A DNA stretch of 64,000 nucleotides from Strongylocentrotus droebachiensis (Eukaryota > Echinodermata > Echinoidea > Camarodonta > Strongylocentrotidae). Made by a program: the position numbers and the translations under genes. The notes beneath the pieces are model-generated. The model saw only the letters and a program-made list of their open reading frames with translations. It made no database searches and was not told where the DNA came from. Positions 11,401-23,700 of this stretch are shown here, piece after piece (the first letter of the stretch is position 1; each line of letters begins with the position of its first letter). The stretch lies in contig JAVYIG010002532.1 in NCBI GenBank assembly GCA_035222895.1, positions 177,958 through 241,957 of the forward strand, given 5' to 3'.

Positions 11401-14400
11401 TAACAAATAAATAATCATGTGAAAATATGATAAACAACTGAGTGCTAAAACTTCGAAAATATTAAAATGAAATGATATTGCGTTTGCATAAGCATTCGTT
11501 GCATGTGTAAACATGCGTACTCAAAATCGGCACAGATTACTGAGTTCTTTGTGACTCTAAAAAAAGCAATTATATTCAACGAAAAAGGCCCGAATTATAT
11601 ACAAAAATAGGTCAAACAATGTACTCGTACTCTTCTCTTAGACATTTCCACTGGTTAATTTCCGTCACAAGAAACACTTCTAACCAATCAACAAAAAACA
11701 CCTTGTCACTGTGGTTCAACATCTTTTCCCATAGACATACGTGTAATATGGGGCTTTTTTATTTTTAGTGAAAAGAAAAAAAGGGTGTTTTAAAACAAAA
11801 AAGGCCCGAATTCTACAGAAAATACAATACAAATTGTGTGGGCAATAGTTTACATGCTTATTCAATATTTACTTTCTTTTTCCTCTGGCTCGATACGTCA
11901 ATCAATGTAAAAGATATGGGTAATTATAGAAGTAGAAATTCAAGGTTTGTGTAATTAATGTACACAGGTCTATGGAGAAGGTTTTGCTCGCACTCGCGGA
12001 TAGACATACGCGCAAAATGCAACAAACTTTTCGGTATATGAGACTGAGACTGATCTGAGTTAGAGAGAGAGATTGTGAAAAAGTGAGGACTGAGGGGTTG
12101 ATCCAGTTGGAAAGAGGTGTGTGAAAGCAGAACTAGTAGTCCGAAATTTCTGTATCTTTCGTTTGTTACTGTTAGTTAGCCTGTTACTTGGGTAGGGTCG
12201 CCTCTTTTCTTTAGAGACAGAAGCCGACCATAGGGTCTCCAGTGCAAACGTTGTGGCCATTTATGCCCACAGAACTTTGCCCGAAATACTCAATTTTAGC
12301 GGATTCATATCCGATGCATTGTATTTGGAAAATTATACCTAGGCTAATAATAGTAATATACATCGGTTTGACTTACCAGATTGACTGTATGATGCGTTAA
12401 GGGTCTTTTTTCTGGATTTTCTTCGCCGAAATTGAGCTCTGTGTTGAAATTCTTGCAGCCGTATTTTAAATTGGTACTGTAGTGTTACTGGATGACGTCA
12501 TCTTCCTTCATGCGCAGTAACAGTAACGTACGCGACAACCAAATGCTGGTGATTGTACTTTACGGACAGATGCAGATGCAGATGTAACTAAGTTGCTATC
12601 TTCTTACTGTGCTTGCCAATTTTCATTTAAAATTGTTCTCTCTCTGTTTCACAGTATAGCAGCAGGGATACATCACCTGTAGCCGTCTATGTTATGCATC
12701 CATTTTGGAATGCAGTTGTCAAGGTAATTTATAAATCACTCATTATTTTTGTTGGGTGCCTGGCAGAAAGTTATTGGCAGGGAATTCCTATTGAAGAGTA
12801 AGACACTATTGCTATTAGGAATTTCCCTTCTAGACCATGATTATGCAAGGTACACAGTCAATGTTAAGATTCTTAAATTGTTCATTCTTCTTCCAATGAT
12901 AAGGCATAATATTTTAATACTCAAATTTAAATTTCAGAGATACAGTTGTTTAACAAGAAATTTGATCTTGATTTGAAATCGTCAGGGCATATATTTTGTG
13001 TGTGAATTGCAGTGTATCCATGTATATCCACATTATCCAGTGCTTTTCATTATTTATGATTTCAATAAGATTTACTGGTAGTCAACTTGTTATAATTTGA
13101 TGCTACCTAAACTTCACCTGTAAGTGTTTTAACATACACTAATAACAGAAATCAACCAACTAACTGCATGCTGCAAGACATTTTCTAACTTTCTTTCACA
13201 ATAGAATTACGTGACCTTTACACAACTCATCTTTAATTGTGCAATATTTTTCAATGGTAAAAACTTTGTTTTTGTTCCTTATTTTCGTCAGTTCTATCCT
13301 ATGTGGTTGGCTCCAAACCTACTAACCTTTGTTGGGTTCCTGTTCCAAGTCTACTTATTCCTGCTCCTGGCCTATTATGACTGGGACTACTACAGTGGTA
13401 ACAGGGCCAAGACTGAGTACCCAACCATTCCTAACTGGGTCTGGTATGTAGCTGCTATCTGCCAGTTCCTGGGACATACGTTAGGTAATAATGAAAATGT
13501 TTTTATATACCGGTAATGATAATAATAATAATAATATTCTGCTTTTATATAGTGCTTAATGCATCTTAAAACCTGTACAATGTCTCTAAGCGCTTTACAG
13601 ATATACTATTACCCCAGTCATTAGATTCAATACTCCACTCCCTGGGGGGCATTCCAGCCAGACGTTACTTGATGCTAAAAAACTGTAGTAGAGACAAGTT
13701 CTACAACCTGAATACAACTGAATTTGGAAAGAGCTGAAATACATGTGGGAGCAGTGCAGTTTCAAAATTGAAGATTCTTACCGATTGAGAACATGAGTTG
13801 GATAATACCATTGATATTTTACAGTTTTGTGAGCATTCTAGACTAGTGAGAAAAAGGTGTGAGCACCTGGTAATGTTGTACAAACGTATGGCTGGCCTCT
13901 GAACGATCAGTGGCTTTCTCAGCTTTCAATGCCATCCTGGGGGGGGGGGGGGGGGGGTGGCATAAAATACCATGCAACTTTGATAAATATGATCGTTTGG
14001 GTCCTTCTTACAGTTTACATTTGTGAGATTTCATCTTTTTCATCTACATGTATTTCAATCGCCTTTCCTTTTAAAACTCTGTTGGAGTTTGGTGGTAAGA
14101 TATATGCTTGGCCTTCATGTAAATTGCATTCAATGTACAGGTACTGGTAGAATTATCATTCTCTTTGATTGTCATATATACAGTGTACCCCTTTGCAAAG
14201 GGTAGCAAATACATTTGTATTAGATTTAGTATGCATTGGCAATTTGCCAATAACAGCATGTACAGTGTACCGTATTTGCCGGCGTAAAGGCCGCAGTATT
14301 TTTGGAAGAGAAAATATCAAAAAGTTGGGGTGTGGCCTATGCGACGAAAGAGTAAAAAAAAAAAAAAAAAGTCAAAACCAGCACGAATTTGCACATATGG

Positions 14401-14750
14401 GACTAAATCTACGAACGGTACAATAACTATACATTTTCACACATCTCACCGACAATTTTATCTTGCATTGTTGACATGAAGACGAAAATAAACTTCCAAA
14501 AACAACATCTGCCGATAGATTTTGATCTAAGTTCGTGCCAATGCATTGCAAAAGTAAAAGAAGGGCCCGTTTAACGGAGCTCCGCTGCCGCGAAGCATCC
14601 CATGAAGTCGCCATTTTCAATCCATTTCAATGACTACATCACAGAAAACTGCAGTGTATGGTATTAAAGCAGGATGGCCGTGCGGTTTAAGGCGGTGATT
14701 TTAGTCACATCAACATTTGTACGCAAGAGATCGAATCCCAACTTTGGCAA

Positions 14751-14785
<35 letters not shown>

Positions 14786-17700
14786 GTCAAAATCGGGGGT
14801 GCGGCCTATATGGCGCTGCGGCCTTATCGCCGCCAAATACGGTATATGAATGTTTTGAAAAATGAAAACTGACTGATTGTATGCATACTGATTTGTGTAA
14901 AGTTCAATTTCACATTCAACGTCTACCTTCATGACCACCAGATGGTACAGATGGAAAGCAAGCTCGGAGAACTGGCTCAAGCACGCCACTGGGGGAGCTG
15001 TTTGACCATGGAAGCGACAGCATCCTGTGTGCCCTCATGCCGCTTGGACTTTTCTCCATCTTTGGGAAGGGGATGGATGATTATGGAGGCTCTAGCTGGA
15101 TATTCTTTGCGGTACAATGGCATGTTATCGGCTGCTTCTTCGTCTCTCATTGGGAGAAATACCTTACTGGTATTCTCTTTCTGCCATGGAGCTATGACTT
15201 TAGTCAGGTGGTAAGTTATCTTCTCTTTCTCCATCTGCTCCTCCTCCTGCTCCTGCTCCTGCTCCTGCATCTTTTTCTTCTTTTTCTTTTTCTCCTCATC
15301 CTCCTCTTTCTCCTCCTCCTCCTCTTTCTTCTCCTCCTCCTCTTTCTTCTCCTCCTCCTCCTCCTCCTCCTTCTTCTCCTTCTTCTTCCTTTTCTTCTTC
15401 TTCCTCCTCCTCCTTCTTCTTCCTCTTCTTCTTCCTCTTCTTCTTCCTCTTCTTCTTCCTCATCTTCTTCTTCTTTTTCTCCCCCCCAACTAGGCTCCTA
15501 TGTACATTATGTATGTATGTGATTTTTTTGTTTACATTGTTTATGGGGGAGGGGTCTATATCTACATGTACATGGTTCACATAATGGTACAGGGTGCCAC
15601 AATAGATAATTGGTTATTTTTTCTAGGTAGTATGAACATTTGTGAATTAGTGCTAAAGTGTACAGCGTGCTACAAGAAAAGGGCAAAGATTAATATTATT
15701 TCATGAATGTAATAAAACCAAATGTTGTTATTGTGGTTGTTTTTATTATATTTATTACTACTATTATCGTCATTATTGTTAACATTATTATTTGAATCAT
15801 TATTATGAATACCATTAAATTTGAAGTTTAGTTAAAGACTTTACTATATTTTGTTATTCCCTGTAGTCCATTGTTATAGTCTACCTGTTGACTGGGACGT
15901 TTGGCTTTGAAGTCTGGAAAATTACCCTTCCCTATGGAATTCAGTTCAACTACTTCTTCCTTGGGCTTGTATGTGGTAAGTATGTCACTTCTTCTTATTA
16001 TTATTATTTATTTGGCATTTCAAACATACAATACAAGGTACAAAAAAAAATAACCAAAAGCCCTCTTTACACACAATGCGGTAAACCAACATAAAAAATA
16101 CCAGCTGCAGCAAAGCTGTCAATGAATAGTAAAAGGGAGAGCTGTTAATGCTGTTTGCTGTATGCCTCCGTTACGAAGTAGCCGGAGGCATTATGTTTTT
16201 GGGTTGTCCGTCCGTCCGTCCGTCCCGTTCTCGTGATCGCGTTATCTGAAGAACCGATTGATGGATTCCTGCCAAACTTTGGTCATGTATGTATCTTTCA
16301 AAGCCGATGAACTGATTAGATTTTGGGGTTACGAGGTCAAAGGTCAAAGGTCACAGGGCTCATTATGTATGCAAAAACAGCTCGTGATCGCGTTATCTGA
16401 AGAACCGATTGATGGATTCCTGTCAAACTTTGGTCATGTATGTATCTTGCAGAGCCGATGAACTGATTAGGTTTTGGGGTCACGAGGTCAAAGGTCAAAG
16501 GTCATGCAGCTCATTATGTATGCAAAAATAGCTTGTGATCGCATTATCATTAGAACAGATTGATGGATTCCTGCCAAACTTAGATCATGTATGTATCTTT
16601 CAGAGCCAATGAACTGAGTAAATTCTTGGGTCATGAGGTCAAAGGTCAAAGGTCATGGGCTCATTATGTATGCAAAAAAAGCTTGTGAACGCATTCTCAT
16701 TAGAACTGACAGATGGATTACTATTTAACTTGGGACATCGTGCAGAGCCAATGAACTGAGTAGATGTTAGGGTCATGAGGCCAAAGATCAAAGGGTCATC
16801 ATATATGTATATGAGAAATTGTTTGTAATCACGATATTCTGAGAACCTGTTAATGGATTACAATTGAACTTGAATTTGAAAAATTTCTTCTGTTTTGGTT
16901 TGTAAAATTGCTCTATGACGGAGGCATCATTTCGACTGAGCGCAGTCAAAGTTCCATCTAGTTTTAAAGTGATTTAGTATAATTTGAGTTGTCATGCTTA
17001 AAATTGCAAATAGCATATTACATTTCTATTGCAATTTGATCACTAGAAGGAAGATAGTAGTGAAATCTTTAAATTGCAGCATTTAGTCAAATGCAAACTT
17101 ACTACATACATACGGTACATAATAATTTGGAGTAATTGTAAAGAAAAAAAGTCATGAAATAATTAATTTAGCAGCACATTGTCATACTAACTTTTCATAC
17201 TAACTGAATATAAGGGAAATAAGAAGTGAGGTGTTGGAATGGGAAACACTAACATGTTATTTAAAGTGAAATCAAACTAATTTGGATTTAGTTTGATTTT
17301 ATTTATAAGGTACAACATACTGAGCACATTAAGGGACTAATCTCATTACTTTTAAAGCTTCTAATTTTCACCTTTTATACACATATATTTCTATTACTGG
17401 GAAATATTTAATTTTTTCTCTTAACTTATACATTTGACTGCATTTACATTATAGTTCCTATTCTTTCCCCTTTAGAAACGGAAAGAAACACATTCTTCTG
17501 TTTCTTTTCAATCTTAACATGTGGTAAGCTGTTTTCAGTTCTCTTTTCCTGGTTTCCTGGTTCCTGGCCTAGCAAAAAGAATTTTCTCCCTTCTCATTGT
17601 AAATTAGTGTAAAGGCAATACAGCTGTACCTTACTAGATAAACATGAACAAAAGAAGTAATATCAGTGAAAAAAATACTTAATTTTTTGGGGGGAGCTAC

Positions 17701-20700
17701 CTTTCAAGGTTGCTTGTGTGAAAATAACACTCTTTAATTTGTTTTGCATTGCACTCTATGCAAATGTTGGGGGCTCTTTTATGACTTTAGGGGGCCCTTT
17801 TGGGCATTTTGGGGGCTAATTTGCCCCGAGCCCCCATGTATTTTTTTTCACTGAGTGGTATGTCCTAATCCACTGAGTACCTTATTGCATTAGCATTGCA
17901 TGTTTTCAAATATTAGCCCATTGAAACCCTTCTTTTCATGGTGTTGCTTAGGCTTTTCCGACATAGCAACTGCTTAAAATGAATGGAATTTTGTGAGTAG
18001 GCATTGTATAAAAACATGCAATGCTATTGTGAACAGGCGGTCAGTTGATGGAAGAGACATATCAATGTTCATCTAGCTGACTGATGAATGACTGGCATGA
18101 TGATGTCTCAGAAGTCATTTGCTTTTGGAGGTTTTTTGTTTAGGGGTGGAACTTAGCAGGTAGAACAAAAGTAATAGATAAAATAATATAAAATATATGA
18201 CATAAATGTACATCAAAAAGTCAAAAGATATGTGATGTATACATTATTGCAGATCAACAAAAGTCAACATTGATTTGTAATTTAGTCACCCTTTAACCGG
18301 TTGATTACCAAATTAATCCATTCCCATAAGCTTAGTACATGAACCACCCAAATCCTGTAGTGAATGGGTTATTAAACTTGCAAGTAGGCATGGACAATGT
18401 AGACAATTACTTGGGATGCCAAATTCACTTTTTTATACATTGGCTAATTGACTCCATGCACATAAAATAGGAATAACCTGGATAAGAATATATAATGTGA
18501 AACAGGAAAAATAGGAGCAACTTGGTCAACTGAGCAAAAAATTGGGAAAGCGTAACTGATTATTTTGTTTTCTTTCTCAGGGAGTGATGCAGACCATTTA
18601 ATTTTTTGCATGATTGTAGAAAAAAAAATGATGGACAAGGTTATATACCTATATCATTCTTAGGGAAAAATGCTACATGAATGAAACCAGAATGAATGAA
18701 ATATAGATATTTGATGCTTATTTCATAAAAGATTGCAGATGGCTAAGAAAGAAATTATTAGTGGTGATCAGGGATATGAAAGTGCTCTATAAAAGCTTAA
18801 ATGACTGCTTCAAATGACCATGCTTGGTTATCTTTGCTTAGAAGTATTTCATTTGTCCTTTTTGCATTATTATTGTTGGCATTTGATCAATGCTTCTTTT
18901 GAGTTGGATACAAAAAATGTCTATGATTTGGTTATAACATGGGCTTATATTTTCTGTTATGAATGATCATTTTCAAATATCAATCATTTTTTGTGCAAGC
19001 CACTTTGTGCGGGCCACAGAATGGAAGATTATATGCCCTGTGATGAGTTTTTCGCCCTTTTAAATGAATCTTACTTTTAAATAATACAAAAAATAAGGAT
19101 AATTATTTGATGGATTACATTGCAGTAACATGGGGTAATGATGATTCTCTGGAGTATTTATGAGTTATACATACTCCAGAGTTTAAGCACTAGTGTCAAT
19201 TGTTATATAAATCAAGAGACTGCATTAACATGTTTCTGTGGAGGTCTGGATAAAAGCATTGGGAATTAAAGTTCATCAGGCCCATGTCTACATTTTGGGA
19301 ATTAAAGTTCATCAGGCCCATGTCTACATTTTGGTATTATTGGTATCCTGAGCAGGGAAAAAATACACAGGGGCTCGGGCGAATTTGCCCCCGAAATGCC
19401 AAAAAGGGTACCCGAAAGTCATAAAAAGAGCCCCCCAAAATTTGCATAGAGTTCAATGCAAACAAAATTAAATAGTGTTATTTTCATGCAAGCAAGCTTG
19501 TAAAGTAGCCCCCCCCCCCCCCCCGAATTTTTTAAAGATATTTTTCCCTGATCCTGAGTGTAGTCTACATTTAGGTGTCCATGTGTACCAGACCAGGGTT
19601 ATTGTTGAACCCTAAATTATATAACTATCATTATTATCAGTTATCACAGTTGTTTGATATTTGTATGTTTTTTCTATTTACTCAGCTGGTGCAGTAGTAT
19701 TTTCATTACCACAAAGCATCTACAATATAGTCAGGTAATTTGAAAATCAATTTTATTTTAAAAGTAATGTATTTATAGAAATTGTCATGCTTAATGTTAA
19801 TAAACTTCTGCTGCATGATATCTGAACAATCCTTTAAAGGGACTTGGTAACCTTGTTCAGATGGGAAAACATGGTGCTAAGGTAGTGACTTCAATGGTAG
19901 ATGTACAATTAAAGATAATCTGAAAGTTTGAGGGAAAACAGACCATTATTAATGATAAAAGCCCAGTCATTGGCAGATCCATGGGGCACCCAGCTGAGCC
20001 AAAATATTCATACATGCACTACACATCACAGAATTAAAACAAAAAAATCCTGTCCCCATTCCCGTTCCCCTGTCCCGTCCCCCCTTCTTTATTTTTACCA
20101 AATTGAAAATGTTTTGTGAGTCTTTTTAATGGTCAAAGATAATGGCAAAATATGCCTCCCATCACTTTGCTATTAGGAAGGAATTTCCTTTGAATTATTT
20201 GAGCACCAGTAGCAACAACACTAATAGTGGGGTTTCTTGTTAAGAAGTATCTTGAATAGTAAATAAGGAGTGCTTTACAAGAAGCCAGTATTATTACAAT
20301 CTACATGTGTACTAATTCTATTTCCACTCTAAGTATCTTCTCCCGGTTCGGAGGTTGATTGCAACATCTTCTGCCATTCTGGTGCACTCTTGCAGTTTTA
20401 GTCCACTCCGGTTCTTGACATTCTCTTCCCAGTTGATTCTGGTTCTCCCTCTCGGTCTACTTCCTTCCAATCTTCCTTCCAATACATCCTTTAAGAGGCT
20501 TTGGTGCCTTTTAACATGACCAAAGTATTTGATTTTTCTCTCCTTAACTAATTCTATTTCCACACTCTGCATGTAGATCATTCCAAACTGGATCTGGGAA
20601 GAGGCGTTCATTGGGTGAAGCCGCAACACCTCTCATCTCCATGCTTGCTCTCTTTGGGATCTCAATCTTCTGGGGTCTCTTCTCACCTACCGATGTCTTA

Positions 20701-23700
20701 GAGTATCATACCAGGATATACCTACTCGCTGTCTCCACTGTCTTCTCAAATATAACGGTAAGTCAAGACTTTTCACTCACATGAACCTATAGAGGAGGCG
20801 CGACAGCTCAGTTGGTAGAGCAGTGGTCTCGTAATCCGGTGACCCGGGTTCAAAACCAAGGCAATGCGCTAGTGCCCTTTGGTATGGCATTAATCCTCAT
20901 TACCAGGTCCCTCGGAGAGGACCTAAAGCCGTCGGTCCTCTGGTTGCTTACTAACAAGCATTTATGCTTTCTTAGCAGTCAGGTAAAATAACCACCACCA
21001 CATACATGTATCAGAAACATTAACAACCTCATACTTGATGCTTGGACTGTAAATGATGTCTGTTTTAGAGTTAAGCAACTTTTTTGGGGGGATGCAATTA
21101 TAATTAAGAGTGCTCTGATTCATGTATTCCGCTGCATGCATTTTGGGGGGTTAAATATTAACCTTTCTCAAAATTTGTGAAAGTTACTTGTTTGTTCATT
21201 GATAAACCCAAGTCAGGTAAATGACGAGAATTATTCTTGTAATATGCTAGTGCTGTCATGAGTACATTGTAGATTTACAAAACGATCTTGATGCGCTACT
21301 TTTCAATTCAATTCACTTTCAGTTTGACTGGATTCCAAGTACTGTAGTTTATTTGTTAATAACAGGTTTAATGGAATAACTCATCACCAGGTCTCCAGGA
21401 AAGAAACATCCATAAATTTGAATACCGTAAATAACGTTGTATTAACCGCCCTCGTGTGTTAACCGCACCCCTCTTTTTCGCCCTTTAAAAAAAAAAAAAA
21501 AAAACCTTTTTTTTTTTTTTTTTTTTTTTGCCGAGATATTTTTTTTGTGTGTGTAAGCTCATTACGGTACTGAAAATTAAAAAACAGTAAGGACCTAGGA
21601 TAGGACCTTGTGGTACACCATGTAATAGAAGAAAAATTGGAGGAATTATTATTATAAACTAGTCTACATATTGAGATCTATCAGAAAGATTACTTTCAAA
21701 CCAAGATGACAGACAAAATTGAGTGTTGTTCTAGTTTCCGAGTGGTGAGTCAACACACCGATTACCGAGCTGGGAGACATTGCCAGGCATAGCGCCAGGT
21801 GGAGGGGCATAAATTGAAACTTTAAAAAAAAAAAAAAAAAAAAATTTTTTTTTTTTTTTTTTTTGGTGTACCGTGTATAAACCGCACCCCCGACTTTGAA
21901 ATTTTTTCGGCGGCAAAAAAGTGCGGTTTATACACCGTTATATACGGTACATTAGTAAACCTGTCTATTGTATCTAGAAAAATTTGAATGAATAAGGAAA
22001 AATTTCTTTCTATGCGCAAATAAAGAAGAAGTAGAGATATTGTGAGATATGCTGTGTATTGAAAATAGGACCCGCCAAGCAGAGTATGAAGAGGGTCATA
22101 GTATCCTCTGTAAGTAGGTCTTAATAGGCCTATCTTCATCAGCTCAAGTTTGCCAAATAACCCGCTATTTTTAGACTCGGGATATTATCCCGAAGCTTGA
22201 ATTGCGTCTTCACCAGACTGATACGCTCGTCACAAACTAGTTCAAACGGGTGCAAATTTGCCCGCTATTTCCCAAATAGCGGGATATTTTGGAAACAAGG
22301 CTAAGATTTCTCTGGATATTTTCTCGACCAAATTGCAACTGCGGGCTGATGAAGACGCAAATTAACTGGTTAATTTGTGATAAGGATAGTTAAGATAGCA
22401 GGTTATTTCGCAAATACGAGCTGATGAGGACAGGCCTACTGTAAGATTACACCCACTTGACCCACTAGAAGAGATATGCTGGGTCATTTATGAACAAATA
22501 TTGAATCAAGGATTCAGGTCTGATAGTTGAGGCATATTGTCTACTTGCAACTGATTGTAGCTTGGATATCTATTCTCATATGCACTACACTATCCAACAA
22601 AATTGAGTACACCCCTTATAACAAATTAAGAGTTCTCAAGTAACCTCTTACAGAAATGTACTTAAAGCTTGTCTGTTGTACTAGTTTGGCCAGGAGGGAT
22701 TAGACCACCCAACGTGGTCACTGACAGGTGGCTATCTCATTAACTCAGCTCTCAATTAACATAAGAAAAAGAGGATCATGGGGGACCATCAGGCACCGCT
22801 TAGGCATTGTTTTCTATATAGAGGGAGCAAGTAGCTACAAGTAGGACAGTGTGGCTTTAAAGCATAAGCCTTCGAGCAATGATAGAGTAGACATGCTGTG
22901 ATATGTGTATCGGAACAAAACATTTATTTCACAACAAGAGTAAAGCAAATTGAGGATATAGTTGTCTCGCTTGTCATTACTGCAATAATTTGTGAACCAA
23001 TGAACTGATTTTAACAAAACTTGGAAGGAGTATGTTGATCATCAAGGATGAACTGATTAGATTTTGGCTGCAAGAGATCAAAGGTCAAAGGTCACAAGAT
23101 CATAAAGATGTTAACAAATTGAACCAATGTGGACAAAATTAGGATCAAGTACTGTATGTAATCTTCTGTTTATCATTTTGTCTAGGTGCGATTGATTATA
23201 AGTCAGATGTCTGATACGTTAGCGTGTGCAAACAACTTTCTATTGATGCTGTTTGGAGGAGCAGCCATTGCAGTGTGTGTATTAGGTCTATCAGAGCATG
23301 AGGTTATCATTCTTCATGGTCTGTTTGCTATCATGCTACTCCTGCATTTCCATTACTTAGTCACAGTGGTGAGTATATAATCAAGATCCTTACAGTCCAC
23401 ACTGATATCAAGTTGGTTTTAATAGATGTAGAAAACCTAGAGAAACAGATTAGTGAAAGTTTGAGCAAAATCATATTAAAGGGACCTGGTAACATTGTTC
23501 AGATTAGAGAAAATGGTGCTAAGGTAGTGACTTCAATGCTAGACCATACAATAATAAATACTGGTAATCTGAAAGTTTGAGTCAAAACAGACTATTATTA
23601 ACGCTAAAAATTGGGGAAAACTGATCTGATTGATTCCTAAATTCTCCCAACTATATTATTTAAATTTAATTACATTTGAGGTGAAAGTGAATCGTCACAA

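Noticed and set aside
15037-15580. Long Leu/Ser- and Glu/Lys-rich open frames
   Set aside because: They are translations of the (CTC/CTT)n microsatellite; only the first part (to 15210) is the real exon 4, in frame.
16162-16927. A CRISPR-like array
   Set aside because: Units are about 150 bp, degenerate, contiguous and inside a eukaryotic intron; there is no repeat-spacer pattern.
20796-20870. A tRNA gene (possible Thr, CGT anticodon)
   Set aside because: The B box is altered (TTCAAAACC), the acceptor stem does not close and a SINE body follows directly.
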